Of a stretch of DNA of 64,000 nucleotides, positions 27,675 to 36,833 are shown piece after piece. Positions within the stretch are counted from its first letter, which is position 1. Every line of letters starts with the position of its first letter. The notes beneath the pieces were generated by a model. It saw only the letters and a program-made list of their open reading frames with translations, made no database searches and was not told the DNA's origin. A program made the position numbers and the translations under genes. The stretch is from Nakamurella sp. PAMC28650 (lineage in GTDB: Bacteria > Actinomycetota > Actinomycetes > Mycobacteriales > Nakamurellaceae): assembly GCF_014303395.1 (NCBI RefSeq), contig NZ_CP060298.1, forward strand, positions 3,987,001 through 4,051,000, written 5' to 3'.

Positions 27675-29363
27675 ATGACCGATGTCCAGGACGCAGTTGC
27701 GCTGGAACACTCCTCCGACGCCCCGCTCGACGAGGAAGCAGTCTCCCACCCGCTGAGCGGCGACGCGCCGGTCGCCCCGGAAGCACCGACCTTCGCCGAG
27801 CTGCAGGTCGATCCCCGGATCGTCCGGGCCCTCACCGAGGCCGGGATCGAACGCACCTTCGCGATCCAGGCGCTCACCCTCCCGATCGCCCTGCTCGGCT
27901 CCGACCTGATCGGTCAGGCCCGCACCGGGATGGGCAAGACCCTCGGCTTCGGTGTGCCACTGCTGCAACGCCTCTCGCTGGATGACGGGGCCAAGGACGA
28001 CGACGGCAAGCTGTCCGTCGGGCGCGCCCCGCGCGCTCTGGTGATGGTGCCGACCCGCGAACTCTGCGTCCAGGTGACCAGGGATCTGCAGGGCGCGGCC
28101 AAGTACATGGGCCTGTCCGTCACGGCCGTCTACGGCGGCCGGGCCTACGAGCCCCAGATCGCCGCCCTGCACGCCGGCGCCGACGTGGTGATCGGGACTC
28201 CCGGCCGCCTGCTGGACCTCGCCAACGGCGGTCATCTTCAGCTGGGCGGCATCCGTGTGCTCGTGCTCGACGAGGCCGACGAGATGCTCGACCTCGGATT
28301 CCTGCCGGACATCGAGAAGGTGCTCGGCATGGTGCCGGCCAAGAAGCAGACGATGCTGTTCTCGGCGACCATGCCCGGGCCGATCCTCACGCTGGCCCGC
28401 AGCTTCATGTCCCAGCCGACCCACATCAGGGCCGAGGTGGCCAGCGAGGGTCAGACCCACCGCACCACGACGCAGTTCATCTACCGCGCGCACGCTCTGG
28501 ACAAGATCGAGATGCTCTCCAGGCTGTTGCAGGCCAGGGGCCGCGGACTCACCATGGTCTTCACCCGGACCAAACGCACCGCGCAGAAGGTTTCCGACGA
28601 ACTGGCGGAGCGGGGCTTCGCCTCGGCCGCCGTCCACGGTGACCTCGGTCAGGGCGCGCGGGAGCAGGCCCTGCGCGCCTTCCGGGCCGGCAAGGTCGAC
28701 GTCCTGGTCGCCACCGACGTCGCCGCGCGTGGCATCGACGTCGAAGACGTCACCCATGTCGTCAACTACCAGTGCCCCGAGGAGGACAAGACCTACGTCC
28801 ACCGGATCGGACGCACCGGTCGGGCCGGCAAGACCGGGGTGGCCGTGACCTTCGTCGACTGGGACGACCTGCCACGTTGGAAGCTGATCAACGACTCGCT
28901 CGGCCTGGGCTTCGACGAGCCCGCCGAGACCTACTCGAACTCCCCGCAGTTCTTCGCCGATCTCGACATCCCCGAAGGAACCACCGGCCGTCTGCCCAGG
29001 GCCCAGCGCACCAGGGAAGGACTCGGGGCGGAGGCGGTCGAGGACCTCGGCGAGACCGGTGGTCACCGTCGCAAGGCCAGCACCGGCCCGGCCCGCTCCG
29101 GCGGCGGTGCCCGCGACGCCGGGTCCCGCGGCGGACCGGCCCGCTCGGGCGACTCGCGCCGCGGCGCACCGACCCACACCGCACCGACGCAGACCCCTGG
29201 GACGCACAACGCAACGGCGGCCGAGACCTCCGCCGAGGAGATGGTCTCCGCCGACACTGCGACGGAGACGGGTGACGCAGCGTCGACACCACGCCGCAAG
29301 CGCTCGCGCCGACGCACCCGGGGCGGCAGCGGCGCCACCGCGCCGAGTCCCGCTGCGGAGTGA
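27675..29363 (+). CDS. rhlE: DEAD-box ATP-dependent RNA helicase, RhlE type
   Basis: A 562-residue helicase. Motifs in order: Q motif in RTFAIQALTLP, Walker A ARTGMGKT (about 82-89), PTREL, TPGRLLD, DEAD (about 199-202), SAT, ARGIDVEDV and HRIGRTGRAG (about 376). The last 150 residues are a low-complexity Gly/Arg/Ser/Thr tail typical of RNA-binding extensions (SGGGARDAGSRGGPARSGD). It would unwind short RNA duplexes in ribosome assembly or mRNA decay; in mycobacteria RhlE associates with the degradosome. The PQQ-like protein gene follows after 82 bases, as in M. tuberculosis. Confidence 0.94.
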   Translation: MTDVQDAVALEHSSDAPLDEEAVSHPLSGDAPVAPEAPTFAELQVDPRIVRALTEAGIERTFAIQALTLPIALLGSDLIGQARTGMGKTLGFGVPLLQRLSLDDGAKDDDGKLSVGRAPRALVMVPTRELCVQVTRDLQGAAKYMGLSVTAVYGGRAYEPQIAALHAGADVVIGTPGRLLDLANGGHLQLGGIRVLVLDEADEMLDLGFLPDIEKVLGMVPAKKQTMLFSATMPGPILTLARSFMSQPTHIRAEVASEGQTHRTTTQFIYRAHALDKIEMLSRLLQARGRGLTMVFTRTKRTAQKVSDELAERGFASAAVHGDLGQGAREQALRAFRAGKVDVLVATDVAARGIDVEDVTHVVNYQCPEEDKTYVHRIGRTGRAGKTGVAVTFVDWDDLPRWKLINDSLGLGFDEPAETYSNSPQFFADLDIPEGTTGRLPRAQRTREGLGAEAVEDLGETGGHRRKASTGPARSGGGARDAGSRGGPARSGDSRRGAPTHTAPTQTPGTHNATAAETSAEEMVSADTATETGDAASTPRRKRSRRRTRGGSGATAPSPAAE

Positions 29364-29445
29364 CCCCGGCCGCACGGACGAGGGTCCGGTCGCAGACTCC
29401 GTGAGTCCGGCCGGACCACCCAGTTCGATTGCGTAGGCTCGCGCG

Positions 29446-30906
29446 GTGACTTCACCCTTCCGCCCGCGACGCCTCCGAGATCGTTCGGTGGCCGCCGGCC
29501 TCGTCGTGGCGGTCGCCGTGATCGGCTTCCTCGTCTACCGGACGACTGACCTGGCCAACACCAGCCTGGTCACCGGGGCTGTCGCGGCGGTGCCATCACC
29601 GACCGGCGCGGCGCCGCAGACCCTGACGCCGAAGTGGTCCCAACCGACCGACCCCGCGCTCGGCGCCGTGGTCTCCGCCTCCGGGGTGGTGGTGACCACC
29701 GACGCCCACACCGTGACGGGCCGGGATGCCGTCACCGGGAGGGTTCGGTGGTTCTACACGCGATCGAACCGGAACCTCTGCGCCGTCGGGTCGGCCGACA
29801 TCGGTCCGACGGACATGACCAGCAGCGGGTCGGTGGCCGGGATCGCCACCGTGTACGCCGAGAACGACTTCTGCTCCCAGGTGATGACCCTGGACCCGGT
29901 GACCGGTGCCCGCGGCAAGGTGCGGACGTCACCCAACGAGGTGAACGGGTCACTGGCGTTCGGCGGCCCCTACGCCGGCTGGCTGGGTCCCGACCGCGTC
30001 GAGGTGTGGCGCTACGACCTGGTCCGCACCATCCAGTACGGCGTGCAGGTCAACCCGCCCAAGCCGGGCCAGTCCCGGCTGGGCTGCACCTTCACGGATC
30101 TGGCACTGGCCGCCAATCAGTTCGCCACCGTCGAGCACTGCCCCGCCGAGGGCGACAACGCCCGTCTGGTCGTCAACTTCGACGACCCGGGAGCGGTCAC
30201 CGGTCATCCGGACGGATGGGACATCTTCCAGCACTATCCCCGCACCTGTGTGCCGGATGCGACGAAGAAGGGTTGCGCGGACATCGACACCGGAGGCACC
30301 GGGGCCAGGATCGTCGGCATCACCGCCGACCGGGTCGCCGTCCTGGTCTCCGGCAGCAGCCCGGCCGTGAAGGTCTACGACGCCTCGGGCAAGCTGACCT
30401 CCAGCACCCCGGTCGATGTCACCAGCGCCGAGATCATCGCCGCCGACTCGGTCTCGCACCCGGCACAGGTCACGCCCGCGGTCCAGACCGGCAGCCGGCG
30501 TTATTCCCTGATCGGCAGCCACCTCGTCGCCGTCTCGATGCCGACCGTCGACGCCGTTCCGCCGGCCACCGCCTTCACGACCGCGACCGCCACTTCGAGC
30601 AGCAGCATCACCAACGCCCTCAATCCTGGCGGCACTGCCGCGAAGGTCCCCGTCGCGGATCTGAAGGTCGACTGGGTGGCCGCCGGTGCCCTGGGGCTCC
30701 CCGCGACGGTCGGCGACCACGTCCTGATGCCCACCGCGAAGGGTCTTTCCACCTTCGACTCGACTGCCGGACCGAATGATCTCGGCAATGCCGGGACACC
30801 CTCCATCGCCGTGAACCGGGGCCTCTACTCGGGCCGGGTGGACGCGACGAGCGTCGGCGGGATGATCATCGAGGACCGCGGCAACACCGTCGTGGGGCTC
30901 GGGTGA
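29446..30906 (+). CDS. Membrane-anchored protein with PQQ-like beta-propeller (Rv3212-like)
   Basis: A 486-residue protein from GTG 29446. One N-terminal membrane segment (AAGLVVAVAVIGFLVY, about residues 15-31) is followed by an extracytoplasmic region with repeated short beta-strands that resemble PQQ-like propeller blades (VVTTDAHTVTGRDAVTGRVRWFY is the clearest). Several Cys pairs (LCAVG, FCSQ, GCTF, CPAEG, CVPD..KGCAD) suggest disulfides outside the membrane. Function unknown. Its position right after rhlE matches Rv3212. It is followed after 10 bases by an alpha/beta hydrolase. Confidence 0.75.
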   Translation: MTSPFRPRRLRDRSVAAGLVVAVAVIGFLVYRTTDLANTSLVTGAVAAVPSPTGAAPQTLTPKWSQPTDPALGAVVSASGVVVTTDAHTVTGRDAVTGRVRWFYTRSNRNLCAVGSADIGPTDMTSSGSVAGIATVYAENDFCSQVMTLDPVTGARGKVRTSPNEVNGSLAFGGPYAGWLGPDRVEVWRYDLVRTIQYGVQVNPPKPGQSRLGCTFTDLALAANQFATVEHCPAEGDNARLVVNFDDPGAVTGHPDGWDIFQHYPRTCVPDATKKGCADIDTGGTGARIVGITADRVAVLVSGSSPAVKVYDASGKLTSSTPVDVTSAEIIAADSVSHPAQVTPAVQTGSRRYSLIGSHLVAVSMPTVDAVPPATAFTTATATSSSSITNALNPGGTAAKVPVADLKVDWVAAGALGLPATVGDHVLMPTAKGLSTFDSTAGPNDLGNAGTPSIAVNRGLYSGRVDATSVGGMIIEDRGNTVVGLG

Positions 30907-30916
30907 GAATGTAGCC

Positions 30917-31777
30917 ATGCCCAACCAGCTGACCGAGACCACCGCCCTGCACACCACTGTCGAATCAAGCGCGGGAGAACTCGCGGCTCTGGTCGCCGCG
31001 CCGGAGGCCGAGCCGAACGCACCGGTCATCCTGCTGGTCCCCGGCTACACCGGTTCCAAGGAAGACTTCGCTCCCCTGCTGGATCCGTTGGTCGAGGCCG
31101 GCTTCATGGCCATCGCGATCGACCAGCCGGGGCAGCACGAATCGCCGGGACCCGACGACGAGGCGGCGTATCAACCGGCGGCGCTCGGACCGGTGATCCA
31201 TTCGATCATCTCGCCACTGGCCCTCGATCACCAGGTGATCCTGCTCGGACATTCGTTCGGCGGCCTCTCCGCACGGGCCGCCGTCCTGCGCGGGGCCCCG
31301 GTCAGCGGCCTGGTGCTGCTCTGTTCGGGCCCCGCCGCCTTCACCTCTGGCAATCGTTTCGATGCCCTGACCGCGGGACAGCCGGTCCTGCGGGAACACG
31401 GCAAAAGGGCGCTCTACGACCGGAGTCAGCACGCGGCCGGGGCGGACCCGGACGACCCGGCTCCGCTGGCCCGGTTCTACCGGCGCCGCTTCCTGGCCTC
31501 CAACGAGTCCGGGCTGCTCGGGATGGGCAAGGCCCTGCTGACCGAACCGGACCTGACGGACGATCTCGCCCGCGCACTGGAACTTCGCGGCGCACCGGCC
31601 GCCGTGATCGCCGGCGAGTCGGACGATGCCTGGCCGCTGGCCCAGCAGAGGGCGATGGCCGGGAGGCTCGGCACCGAATTGCTGCTCGTGCCGGACGGAG
31701 CCCACTCACCGGCCGTCGAGGCACCGGCGAACCTGCTCGCCATCCTCGTGCCGCTGATGCGCAGCTGGCTGGCCTGA
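30917..31777 (+). CDS. Alpha/beta hydrolase
   Basis: A 286-residue hydrolase-fold protein. It has the oxyanion-hole strand ILLVPGYTGSKEDF, the nucleophile elbow LLGHSFGGLS (Ser about 114), a candidate acid in AGESDDAWPL and His in DGAHSPAVEAP. It resembles lysophospholipase/esterase-type enzymes; the substrate is unknown. No signal peptide. Cotranscription with the upstream propeller gene is likely (10-base gap). Confidence 0.85.
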   Translation: MPNQLTETTALHTTVESSAGELAALVAAPEAEPNAPVILLVPGYTGSKEDFAPLLDPLVEAGFMAIAIDQPGQHESPGPDDEAAYQPAALGPVIHSIISPLALDHQVILLGHSFGGLSARAAVLRGAPVSGLVLLCSGPAAFTSGNRFDALTAGQPVLREHGKRALYDRSQHAAGADPDDPAPLARFYRRRFLASNESGLLGMGKALLTEPDLTDDLARALELRGAPAAVIAGESDDAWPLAQQRAMAGRLGTELLLVPDGAHSPAVEAPANLLAILVPLMRSWLA

Positions 31778-31845
31778 GGCACCGGACCGCCCGAGTCGCC
31801 CGCCCCCCGGGGCCGCCATCACCGACCCCTGGGCAGGTTCAGGGT

Positions 31846-32154
31846 TCAGCGCCACCAGCCCCACCACAGTGCTCCCAGGCAGACCAGGACGACCACCACG
31901 GCCGACAGCGGACGCACCCGGGGTTCGACGCGGTGTCGGTAACGGCGGGCGAGTTCCCCGGCGAGGCCGACGAACAGCGGGACGAGGATCCGATCCCACC
32001 GGGGCCCCTGGGTGACCGCCAGCCCGGACCCGGAAATCAGCGCGGGCGCGACGAGCGCCAGTACCGCGAGCAGCACGCCGATGACTAGGACCCCGGCTGA
32101 GAGCAGGCCGGCCGTCGCCTCGAGTACCCGGACGCGCCTCGACTGGTCAGCCAA
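31846..32154 (-). CDS. Small membrane protein of unknown function
   Basis: A 102-residue protein with three hydrophobic segments: LLSAGVLVIGVLLAVLALVAPALI (about 17-40), ILVPLFVGLAGELA (about 56-69) and LSAVVVVLVCLGALWWGWW near the end. A basic loop RRYRHRVEPRVR separates the last two. It may belong to the small DUF3017-like actinobacterial membrane proteins, but I am not sure. It starts 8 bases inside the 3' end of the PHP gene, so it is translationally coupled to it. Confidence 0.65.
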   Translation of the reverse strand: MADQSRRVRVLEATAGLLSAGVLVIGVLLAVLALVAPALISGSGLAVTQGPRWDRILVPLFVGLAGELARRYRHRVEPRVRPLSAVVVVLVCLGALWWGWWR

Positions 32155-33004
32155 CGAGCGGCTCGGTGACGCCGCTGGTCGCCGCGATCAAGGATTCGAG
32201 CACCTCCGGAGCGGTGGATTCCTGGCCCAGCACCAGTTTCTTGTTGTGGCCGTGATAGTCGGACGAACCGGTGGTGAGCAGGTGATGCTTCGCGGCGATC
32301 TCGCGCAGTTCGGCCCGTTCGGACGGCCCGTGGTCGGGATGATCGACCTCCAGACCGGTCAGCCCGATCTCGGCCAATTCCCCGATCAGCTCGGCGGACA
32401 GCGCCCGTCGCTCGCCGCGGCCACGGGGATGGGCGATCACGCTGGCCCCGCCGGCTGCGGTGATCATGGCCACGGCAACCTTCAGGTCGGTGTCGACCTT
32501 CTGCACGTAGTACGGGCCACGTCCGGACAGGTGGGAGGCGAACGCCTCGTCGACGGACGCGACCACACCGGACGCGACCAGGGCGCGCCCGATGTGCGGT
32601 CGTCCGACGGGCGCGTCGCCGGCGATCTCCAGCACCTGCTCGGCGGTGATCGGAAGGCCGCCCTGGACCATCCTCTCGACGATCGCCAGACCCCTTCGCA
32701 GGCGCTCCGCCTTCAGCCGGGCCTGCTCGTGGACCACCGCGGGGTTCTGCGGGTCGAACAGGTAGCCCAGCAGGTGGATGCTGTGCGCATAGCCACCGGC
32801 CTTGACCTGGGTGGAGAACTCGGAGCCGCGGATCAGTCCGAGGGTCGGCAGGCGGGCGGCGGCGGCCTGCTCCCATCCGCCGGTGGTGTCGTGGTCGGTG
32901 ATGGCGACGACGTCGAGGCCGGCCGCGGCGGCGGCGCGGACCAGCTCCGCGGGGCTGTCGGTGCCGTCGGAAGCGTTCGAGTGGGTGTGCAGGTCGATGA
33001 ACAT
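32147..33004 (-). CDS. PHP-domain phosphoesterase
   Basis: A 285-residue metal-dependent phosphoesterase. The PHP metal-binding motifs are DLHTHSNASDG (residues 4-14), AITDHDT, GSEFST, HLLGYLFD, IAHPRG and SSDYHGHNK. The closest known relatives hydrolyse 3',5'-nucleotide bisphosphates such as pAp, or trim RNA ends (RNase AM/YciV type). Its exact substrate is inferred. The start codon is set by the FIDLHTHS strand. It diverges from corA. Confidence 0.88.
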   Translation of the reverse strand: MFIDLHTHSNASDGTDSPAELVRAAAAAGLDVVAITDHDTTGGWEQAAAARLPTLGLIRGSEFSTQVKAGGYAHSIHLLGYLFDPQNPAVVHEQARLKAERLRRGLAIVERMVQGGLPITAEQVLEIAGDAPVGRPHIGRALVASGVVASVDEAFASHLSGRGPYYVQKVDTDLKVAVAMITAAGGASVIAHPRGRGERRALSAELIGELAEIGLTGLEVDHPDHGPSERAELREIAAKHHLLTTGSSDYHGHNKKLVLGQESTAPEVLESLIAATSGVTEPLVG

Positions 33005-33154
33005 CAACCTCCATCCTGCCCGGTGCCGGCCCGGTCGGCACACCAAGGTCGCCACGGCTTGGCCATGGCCGGTCGATCGGCTGCGGCCGGCACCGGCCAG
33101 ACGCACGGCGCAGGTAGCCTGACGCGGTCCAGCTCCGTAGCGCAGGAGGTTCAC

Positions 33155-34234
33155 GTGCCCGTCCTCCCCCCTCTTCCGGGCTTCATGACCATCGGCCGGC
33201 GGGTACAGGTGGAGCCGCCCATGAGGCCGATCCGCCAGGCGCTGGTCAACTGCGGCGCCTACGTCGACGGTCGCCGCGATTCGACCTGCGGTGACCCGGT
33301 GTCCGCGCTGAACCGGGTCAGGACGCAGGGCAGTGGTTTCGTGTGGGTCGGGTTCCACGAACCCACCTACGAGGAGATGGCGGCCGTCACCGAAACTTTC
33401 GGGCTGCACGAGCTCGCCGTCGAGGATGCCGTGCACGCCTACCAGCGGCCCGAGATGGACAAGTACGGCCGCTACCTGTTCATCGTCCTCAAGACGGTCG
33501 AGTTCGTCGAGCACGCCACTGCGAACAGCCAGGGCGGGGTGGTCGTCTCCAGCGGCGAGATCATGGTCTTCCTGGGTCGCGACTTCATCGTCACCGTCCG
33601 GCACGGCGAGCACTCCGAACTCAAGCAACTGCGGACGGCCCTGGAGGCGGACCCGGACCAGCTGACGCTGGGTCCCGCCGTCGTCATGCACGCCATCGCC
33701 GATCGGGTGGTCGACGAGTACGTGTCGGTGGTGGCCGAGATCGAGGAGGACATCGACGAGCTGGAAACGGCGGTGTTCGATCCCGACGAGTACGTCGACA
33801 CCGAACAGATCTATCGCATGAAGCGCGAGATCCTGCGCCTGCGCCGCGCGGTGACACCGCTGGCCGGGCCGCTGAAATCCCTGTCGAACCAGCCCAATTC
33901 GCTGGTTCCGGACGAGGTGCGCGAGTACTTCCGGGATGTCGAGGATCATCTGTCGCACGTGGCCGAACGGATCAGCACCTTCGACGAGATGTTGACGACG
34001 CTGATCTCGGCCGCTCTGGCGGAGGTGGCCAACCGGCAGAACCAGGACATGCGCAAGATCTCGGCCTGGGCGGCGATCGCGCTGGTGCCGACCGCGATCG
34101 CCGGCATCTACGGGATGAATTTCGACAACATGCCCGAACTGCACTGGCAGCTCGGCTATCCGCTGGCCATCCTGTTCATCATCTTCGTCTGCTCGATGCT
34201 GTACCTGTTCCTGCGGAAGAAGCGCTGGCTCTAG
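33155..34234 (+). CDS. corA: Magnesium/cobalt transporter CorA family
   Basis: A 359-residue channel protein. A large N-terminal cytoplasmic alpha/beta domain is followed by a long charged stalk helix (EEDIDELETAVFD..., RMKREILRLRRAV) and two C-terminal membrane helices, the first ending in the signature IYGMNFDNMPEL (GMN at about 319). CorA pentamers move Mg2+ down the membrane potential. GTG 33155 has AGGAGG 5 bases upstream. It corresponds to Rv1239c in M. tuberculosis. It converges with the stress-protein gene. Confidence 0.93.
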   Translation: MPVLPPLPGFMTIGRRVQVEPPMRPIRQALVNCGAYVDGRRDSTCGDPVSALNRVRTQGSGFVWVGFHEPTYEEMAAVTETFGLHELAVEDAVHAYQRPEMDKYGRYLFIVLKTVEFVEHATANSQGGVVVSSGEIMVFLGRDFIVTVRHGEHSELKQLRTALEADPDQLTLGPAVVMHAIADRVVDEYVSVVAEIEEDIDELETAVFDPDEYVDTEQIYRMKREILRLRRAVTPLAGPLKSLSNQPNSLVPDEVREYFRDVEDHLSHVAERISTFDEMLTTLISAALAEVANRQNQDMRKISAWAAIALVPTAIAGIYGMNFDNMPELHWQLGYPLAILFIIFVCSMLYLFLRKKRWL

Positions 34235-34255
34235 CGGAGCCGCCCGACCGGCAGG

Positions 34256-34780
34256 TCAGCTGTTGGTGCCGAGTTCCATCCTGGCCAGCAGGTTGCGGGC
34301 CTGTTCGGCTGTTTTGGGCTGGCAGAGCACGTCGTAGCGTCGTGCGACCACCTGCGACGACGAGGTGAAATCCCGCTTGCCCTTCGCGACCGAGTAGCCC
34401 AGGAAGCCCATCACCGCGCCGAAGACGGCACCGATCGCGATCGACACGACGATCAGGGGCAGCCCCGCGCCGCTCCGGCCGTACAGGCTCATCAACAGGC
34501 CGACGAAGAGACCGAACCAGGCCCCCGAGGCGGCGCCGGCGCCGGCCAGCTTGCCGGCGGTCAGCCGACCGGTGACGCGCTCCACCATCTGCAGGTCGGT
34601 GCCGACGATGGTGACGTCCTCGATCGAGAAGTCGTTCTTGGCCAGGTGCTCGATGGCGGCCTGCGCCTGGGTGTACGTGGGATAGGCGGCCACGGCGAAT
34701 CCGGTCGGCGGCGTGGGAAGAGGGGGGCCACCCGCTGACCCGCGGAATCGCATCTGCGACGTGCCCAATGGCGATGTCAT
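34256..34780 (-). CDS. General stress protein (YflT/GSP17M-like) with membrane hairpin
   Basis: A 174-residue protein. Residues 27-60 (GFAVAAYPTYTQAQAAIEHLAKNDFSIEDVTIVG) look like the general-stress-protein 17M domain, a ferredoxin-like fold. Two Gly/Ala-rich hydrophobic segments follow (about 80-130: AGAASGAWFGLFVGLLMSLYG and LPLIVVSIAIGAVFGAVMGFLGY). Proteins like this are stress-induced but not understood. It is divergent from mrp and convergent with corA. Confidence 0.75.
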   Translation of the reverse strand: MTSPLGTSQMRFRGSAGGPPLPTPPTGFAVAAYPTYTQAQAAIEHLAKNDFSIEDVTIVGTDLQMVERVTGRLTAGKLAGAGAASGAWFGLFVGLLMSLYGRSGAGLPLIVVSIAIGAVFGAVMGFLGYSVAKGKRDFTSSSQVVARRYDVLCQPKTAEQARNLLARMELGTNS

Positions 34781-34880
34781 GACGCCGATGCTGGCACAGC
34801 CAGTTGTGCATCTGATGTGTGAACGAGGTCAAAATCCCCGTACTGTAAGGACCATCAGCACTGTGGATACGCGAGGAAAA

Positions 34881-36020
34881 ATGCCTGTCACCGCCGAAGA
34901 GCTCACCAGCGCGGTCCGCGCCGCACTGGCCACCGTCAAGGACCCCGAGATTCGCCGACCGATCACCGATCTGGGCATGGTGGACTCGGTCGCCGTGAGC
35001 GAGAACGGCATCGTCGAACTGACGGTGCTGCTCACCATTGCCGCCTGTCCGCTGCGGGACAAGCTCACCGAGGACGTCACCACCGCCGTGCGGGCCGTCG
35101 AAGGGGTCACCGAGGTCCGGCTGACGCTCGGGGTGATGACCGACGCCCAGCGCGGCACCCTGCGGGACAACCTCAAGGGCGGCGCCACCAAGGACATCCC
35201 GTTCGCCAGGGCCGAGTCCCGCACCAGGGTCTACGCCATCGCCTCCGGCAAAGGGGGCGTCGGCAAGTCCACCGTGACGGTGAACCTGGCCGCCGCCCTG
35301 GCCGCCAAGGGCCTGGCCGTCGGTGTGCTGGATGCCGACGTGTACGGGTTCTCCATCCCGCGCATGCTCGGGGTGACCGGGCGGCCGACCCGGATCGGCG
35401 AGATGATCCTGCCGCCGGAGGCCCACGGCGTGAAGGTGATCAGCGTCGGGATGTTCGTCGACGGAAACACCCCGGTGGTCTGGCGCGGCCCGATGTTGCA
35501 CCGGGCGCTGCAGCAGTTCCTGGCCGACGTGTTCTGGGGTGACCTGGACGTCCTGCTGCTCGACCTGCCTCCCGGGACCGGCGACATCGCCATCTCCACC
35601 GCCCAGCTGATCCCGACGACCGAGATCCTGGTGGTCACCACACCCCAGCTGGCGGCCGCCGAGGTGGCCGAACGCGCCGGTTCGATCGCGCTCCAGACGC
35701 GACAGCGGATCGCCGGAGTGGTGGAGAACATGTCCGCCCTGACCCTGCCCGACGGCACCGTGCTGGAGCTGTTCGGCTCCGGTGGCGGCAAGCAGGTGGC
35801 CGATTCGCTGAGCCGGGTCACCGGGACCACCGTCCCGCTGATCGGTCAGATACCGCTGCAGGTCTCGCTGCGGGCCGCCGGGGACGCCGGTGTCCCGCTG
35901 GTGATCTCCGACCCGACGTCGCCGGCCGCCATCGCGCTGCAGGCCGTCGCGGACGATCTTGCCGCCCGGACCCGACCGCTGGTGGGCATCTCGCTCGGAA
36001 TCGCACCGTCCGGCCGCTGA
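34881..36020 (+). CDS. mrp: Iron-sulfur cluster carrier ATPase Mrp/ApbC
   Basis: A 379-residue P-loop protein that binds and hands over Fe-S clusters. An N-terminal MIP18/DUF59 domain (residues 1-90, VKDPEIRRPITDLGMVDSV) precedes the ATPase domain with SGKGGVGKST (deviant Walker A, about 122-131), LDADVYGFSIPRMLG and LLLDLPPGTGD. The common CxxC near the C terminus of many Mrp proteins is not present; the region reads ENMSALTLPDGTVLELFGSGGG instead, as in other actinobacterial Mrp proteins. ATG 34881 follows GCGAGGAAAA. It corresponds to Rv1229c. Confidence 0.92.
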   Translation: MPVTAEELTSAVRAALATVKDPEIRRPITDLGMVDSVAVSENGIVELTVLLTIAACPLRDKLTEDVTTAVRAVEGVTEVRLTLGVMTDAQRGTLRDNLKGGATKDIPFARAESRTRVYAIASGKGGVGKSTVTVNLAAALAAKGLAVGVLDADVYGFSIPRMLGVTGRPTRIGEMILPPEAHGVKVISVGMFVDGNTPVVWRGPMLHRALQQFLADVFWGDLDVLLLDLPPGTGDIAISTAQLIPTTEILVVTTPQLAAAEVAERAGSIALQTRQRIAGVVENMSALTLPDGTVLELFGSGGGKQVADSLSRVTGTTVPLIGQIPLQVSLRAAGDAGVPLVISDPTSPAAIALQAVADDLAARTRPLVGISLGIAPSGR

Positions 36021-36063
36021 GCACGTCCCCCGGGGTCGCCCCGGTGGGGCCGAGACGGAAGCC

Positions 36064-36702
36064 TCAGGTGGCGTCCATGTCGAACGCGCTCGGCGCCGCG
36101 TGACGGGGCACTGCGACCGGATCCGGCTCGTTCAGGTTCGACTTGCTCAGATCCAGCGTCACCGGATGGATCTGCACCGGCGCCGGATCGTCGAGCCGGC
36201 CCGGATCGTTGATCTGGACGGCCTGATGAATTGGCGCCGGCTGGTGCACCACCGGCTGCTCGTCCACCGGATCGTCCGCCGTCGGCCCGTTGAACTGCAC
36301 CGCCTTGCCGAGGTCGACGGCGGGGGCCTCGTCGGCCACGCCGGATCCGGTGGGCTTGATCATGTCGGTTAGACCATCCAGACCGAGCAGGCCCTTGACG
36401 CCGCCGGAGAACTCGTCGCCGAGGAGGTTCTTGGTGATCATCGACCGGGGATTGAGGTCTCGCAGCGCCCGCAGTTCCTGGATCTCCTTCAGGGACTGCA
36501 GATCGGCGATCTGACGACGCAGTTCGTCGATCTCGGGACCGAACTCGCCGCGCAGCTGTTCCTGTGCGCCGGCCGCCATCGTGCGCACGGTCTTCAGGGT
36601 CGAGCCGACCCACTTGACGGCCACCGGGATGCGTTCCGGGCCCAGCACGAACATCCCGACGGCAATGATGATGGCGATCTCGGGCCAGGACATGCCGAAC
36701 AT
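36064..36702 (-). CDS. tatB: Sec-independent protein translocase TatB
   Basis: A 212-residue TatB. The short N-terminal membrane helix FGMSWPEIAIIIAVGMFVLGPERIP ends in the conserved LGPERIP, then an amphipathic helix (VAVKWVGSTLKTVRTMA), then a charged coiled region (DELRRQIADLQSLKEIQELRALRDLNPRSMI) and a Pro/Asp-rich tail with repeated DDP motifs. TatB forms the receptor complex with TatC for folded proteins with twin-arginine signals. It lies next to htrA as in M. tuberculosis (Rv1223-Rv1224). Confidence 0.92.
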   Translation of the reverse strand: MFGMSWPEIAIIIAVGMFVLGPERIPVAVKWVGSTLKTVRTMAAGAQEQLRGEFGPEIDELRRQIADLQSLKEIQELRALRDLNPRSMITKNLLGDEFSGGVKGLLGLDGLTDMIKPTGSGVADEAPAVDLGKAVQFNGPTADDPVDEQPVVHQPAPIHQAVQINDPGRLDDPAPVQIHPVTLDLSKSNLNEPDPVAVPRHAAPSAFDMDAT

Positions 36703-36726
36703 CTGGGATCGCCTCCGTGAGTTCTT

Positions 36727-36744
36727 GGACCTCCCTCGAGGTCC
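36727..36744 (-). other. 7-bp hairpin in the htrA-tatB gap
   Basis: GGACCTC and GAGGTCC form a perfect stem with a 4-base loop, 25 bases upstream of tatB and about 90 bases after htrA on the coding strand. There is no U-tract, so it is not a classic terminator; it may shape the tatB leader or protect the htrA 3' end. Confidence 0.35.
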
Positions 36745-36833
36745 GGGTCGCCACTGTGTGGGGCCCGACTACGTATCGCAGCTTACCGGTGGGCCGCTGG
36801 TGGTCATTCGTCGTCGACCGTCCCGGCGACTGG

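Noticed and set aside
32012-33154. Upstream extension of corA
   Set aside because: It overlaps the PHP phosphatase on the other strand and has no CorA homology; GTG 33155 has AGGAGG.
36021-36063. GC-rich palindromic sequence between mrp and tatB as a terminator
   Set aside because: The C/G-run can pair in several ways but no T-tract or single clear stem is present.
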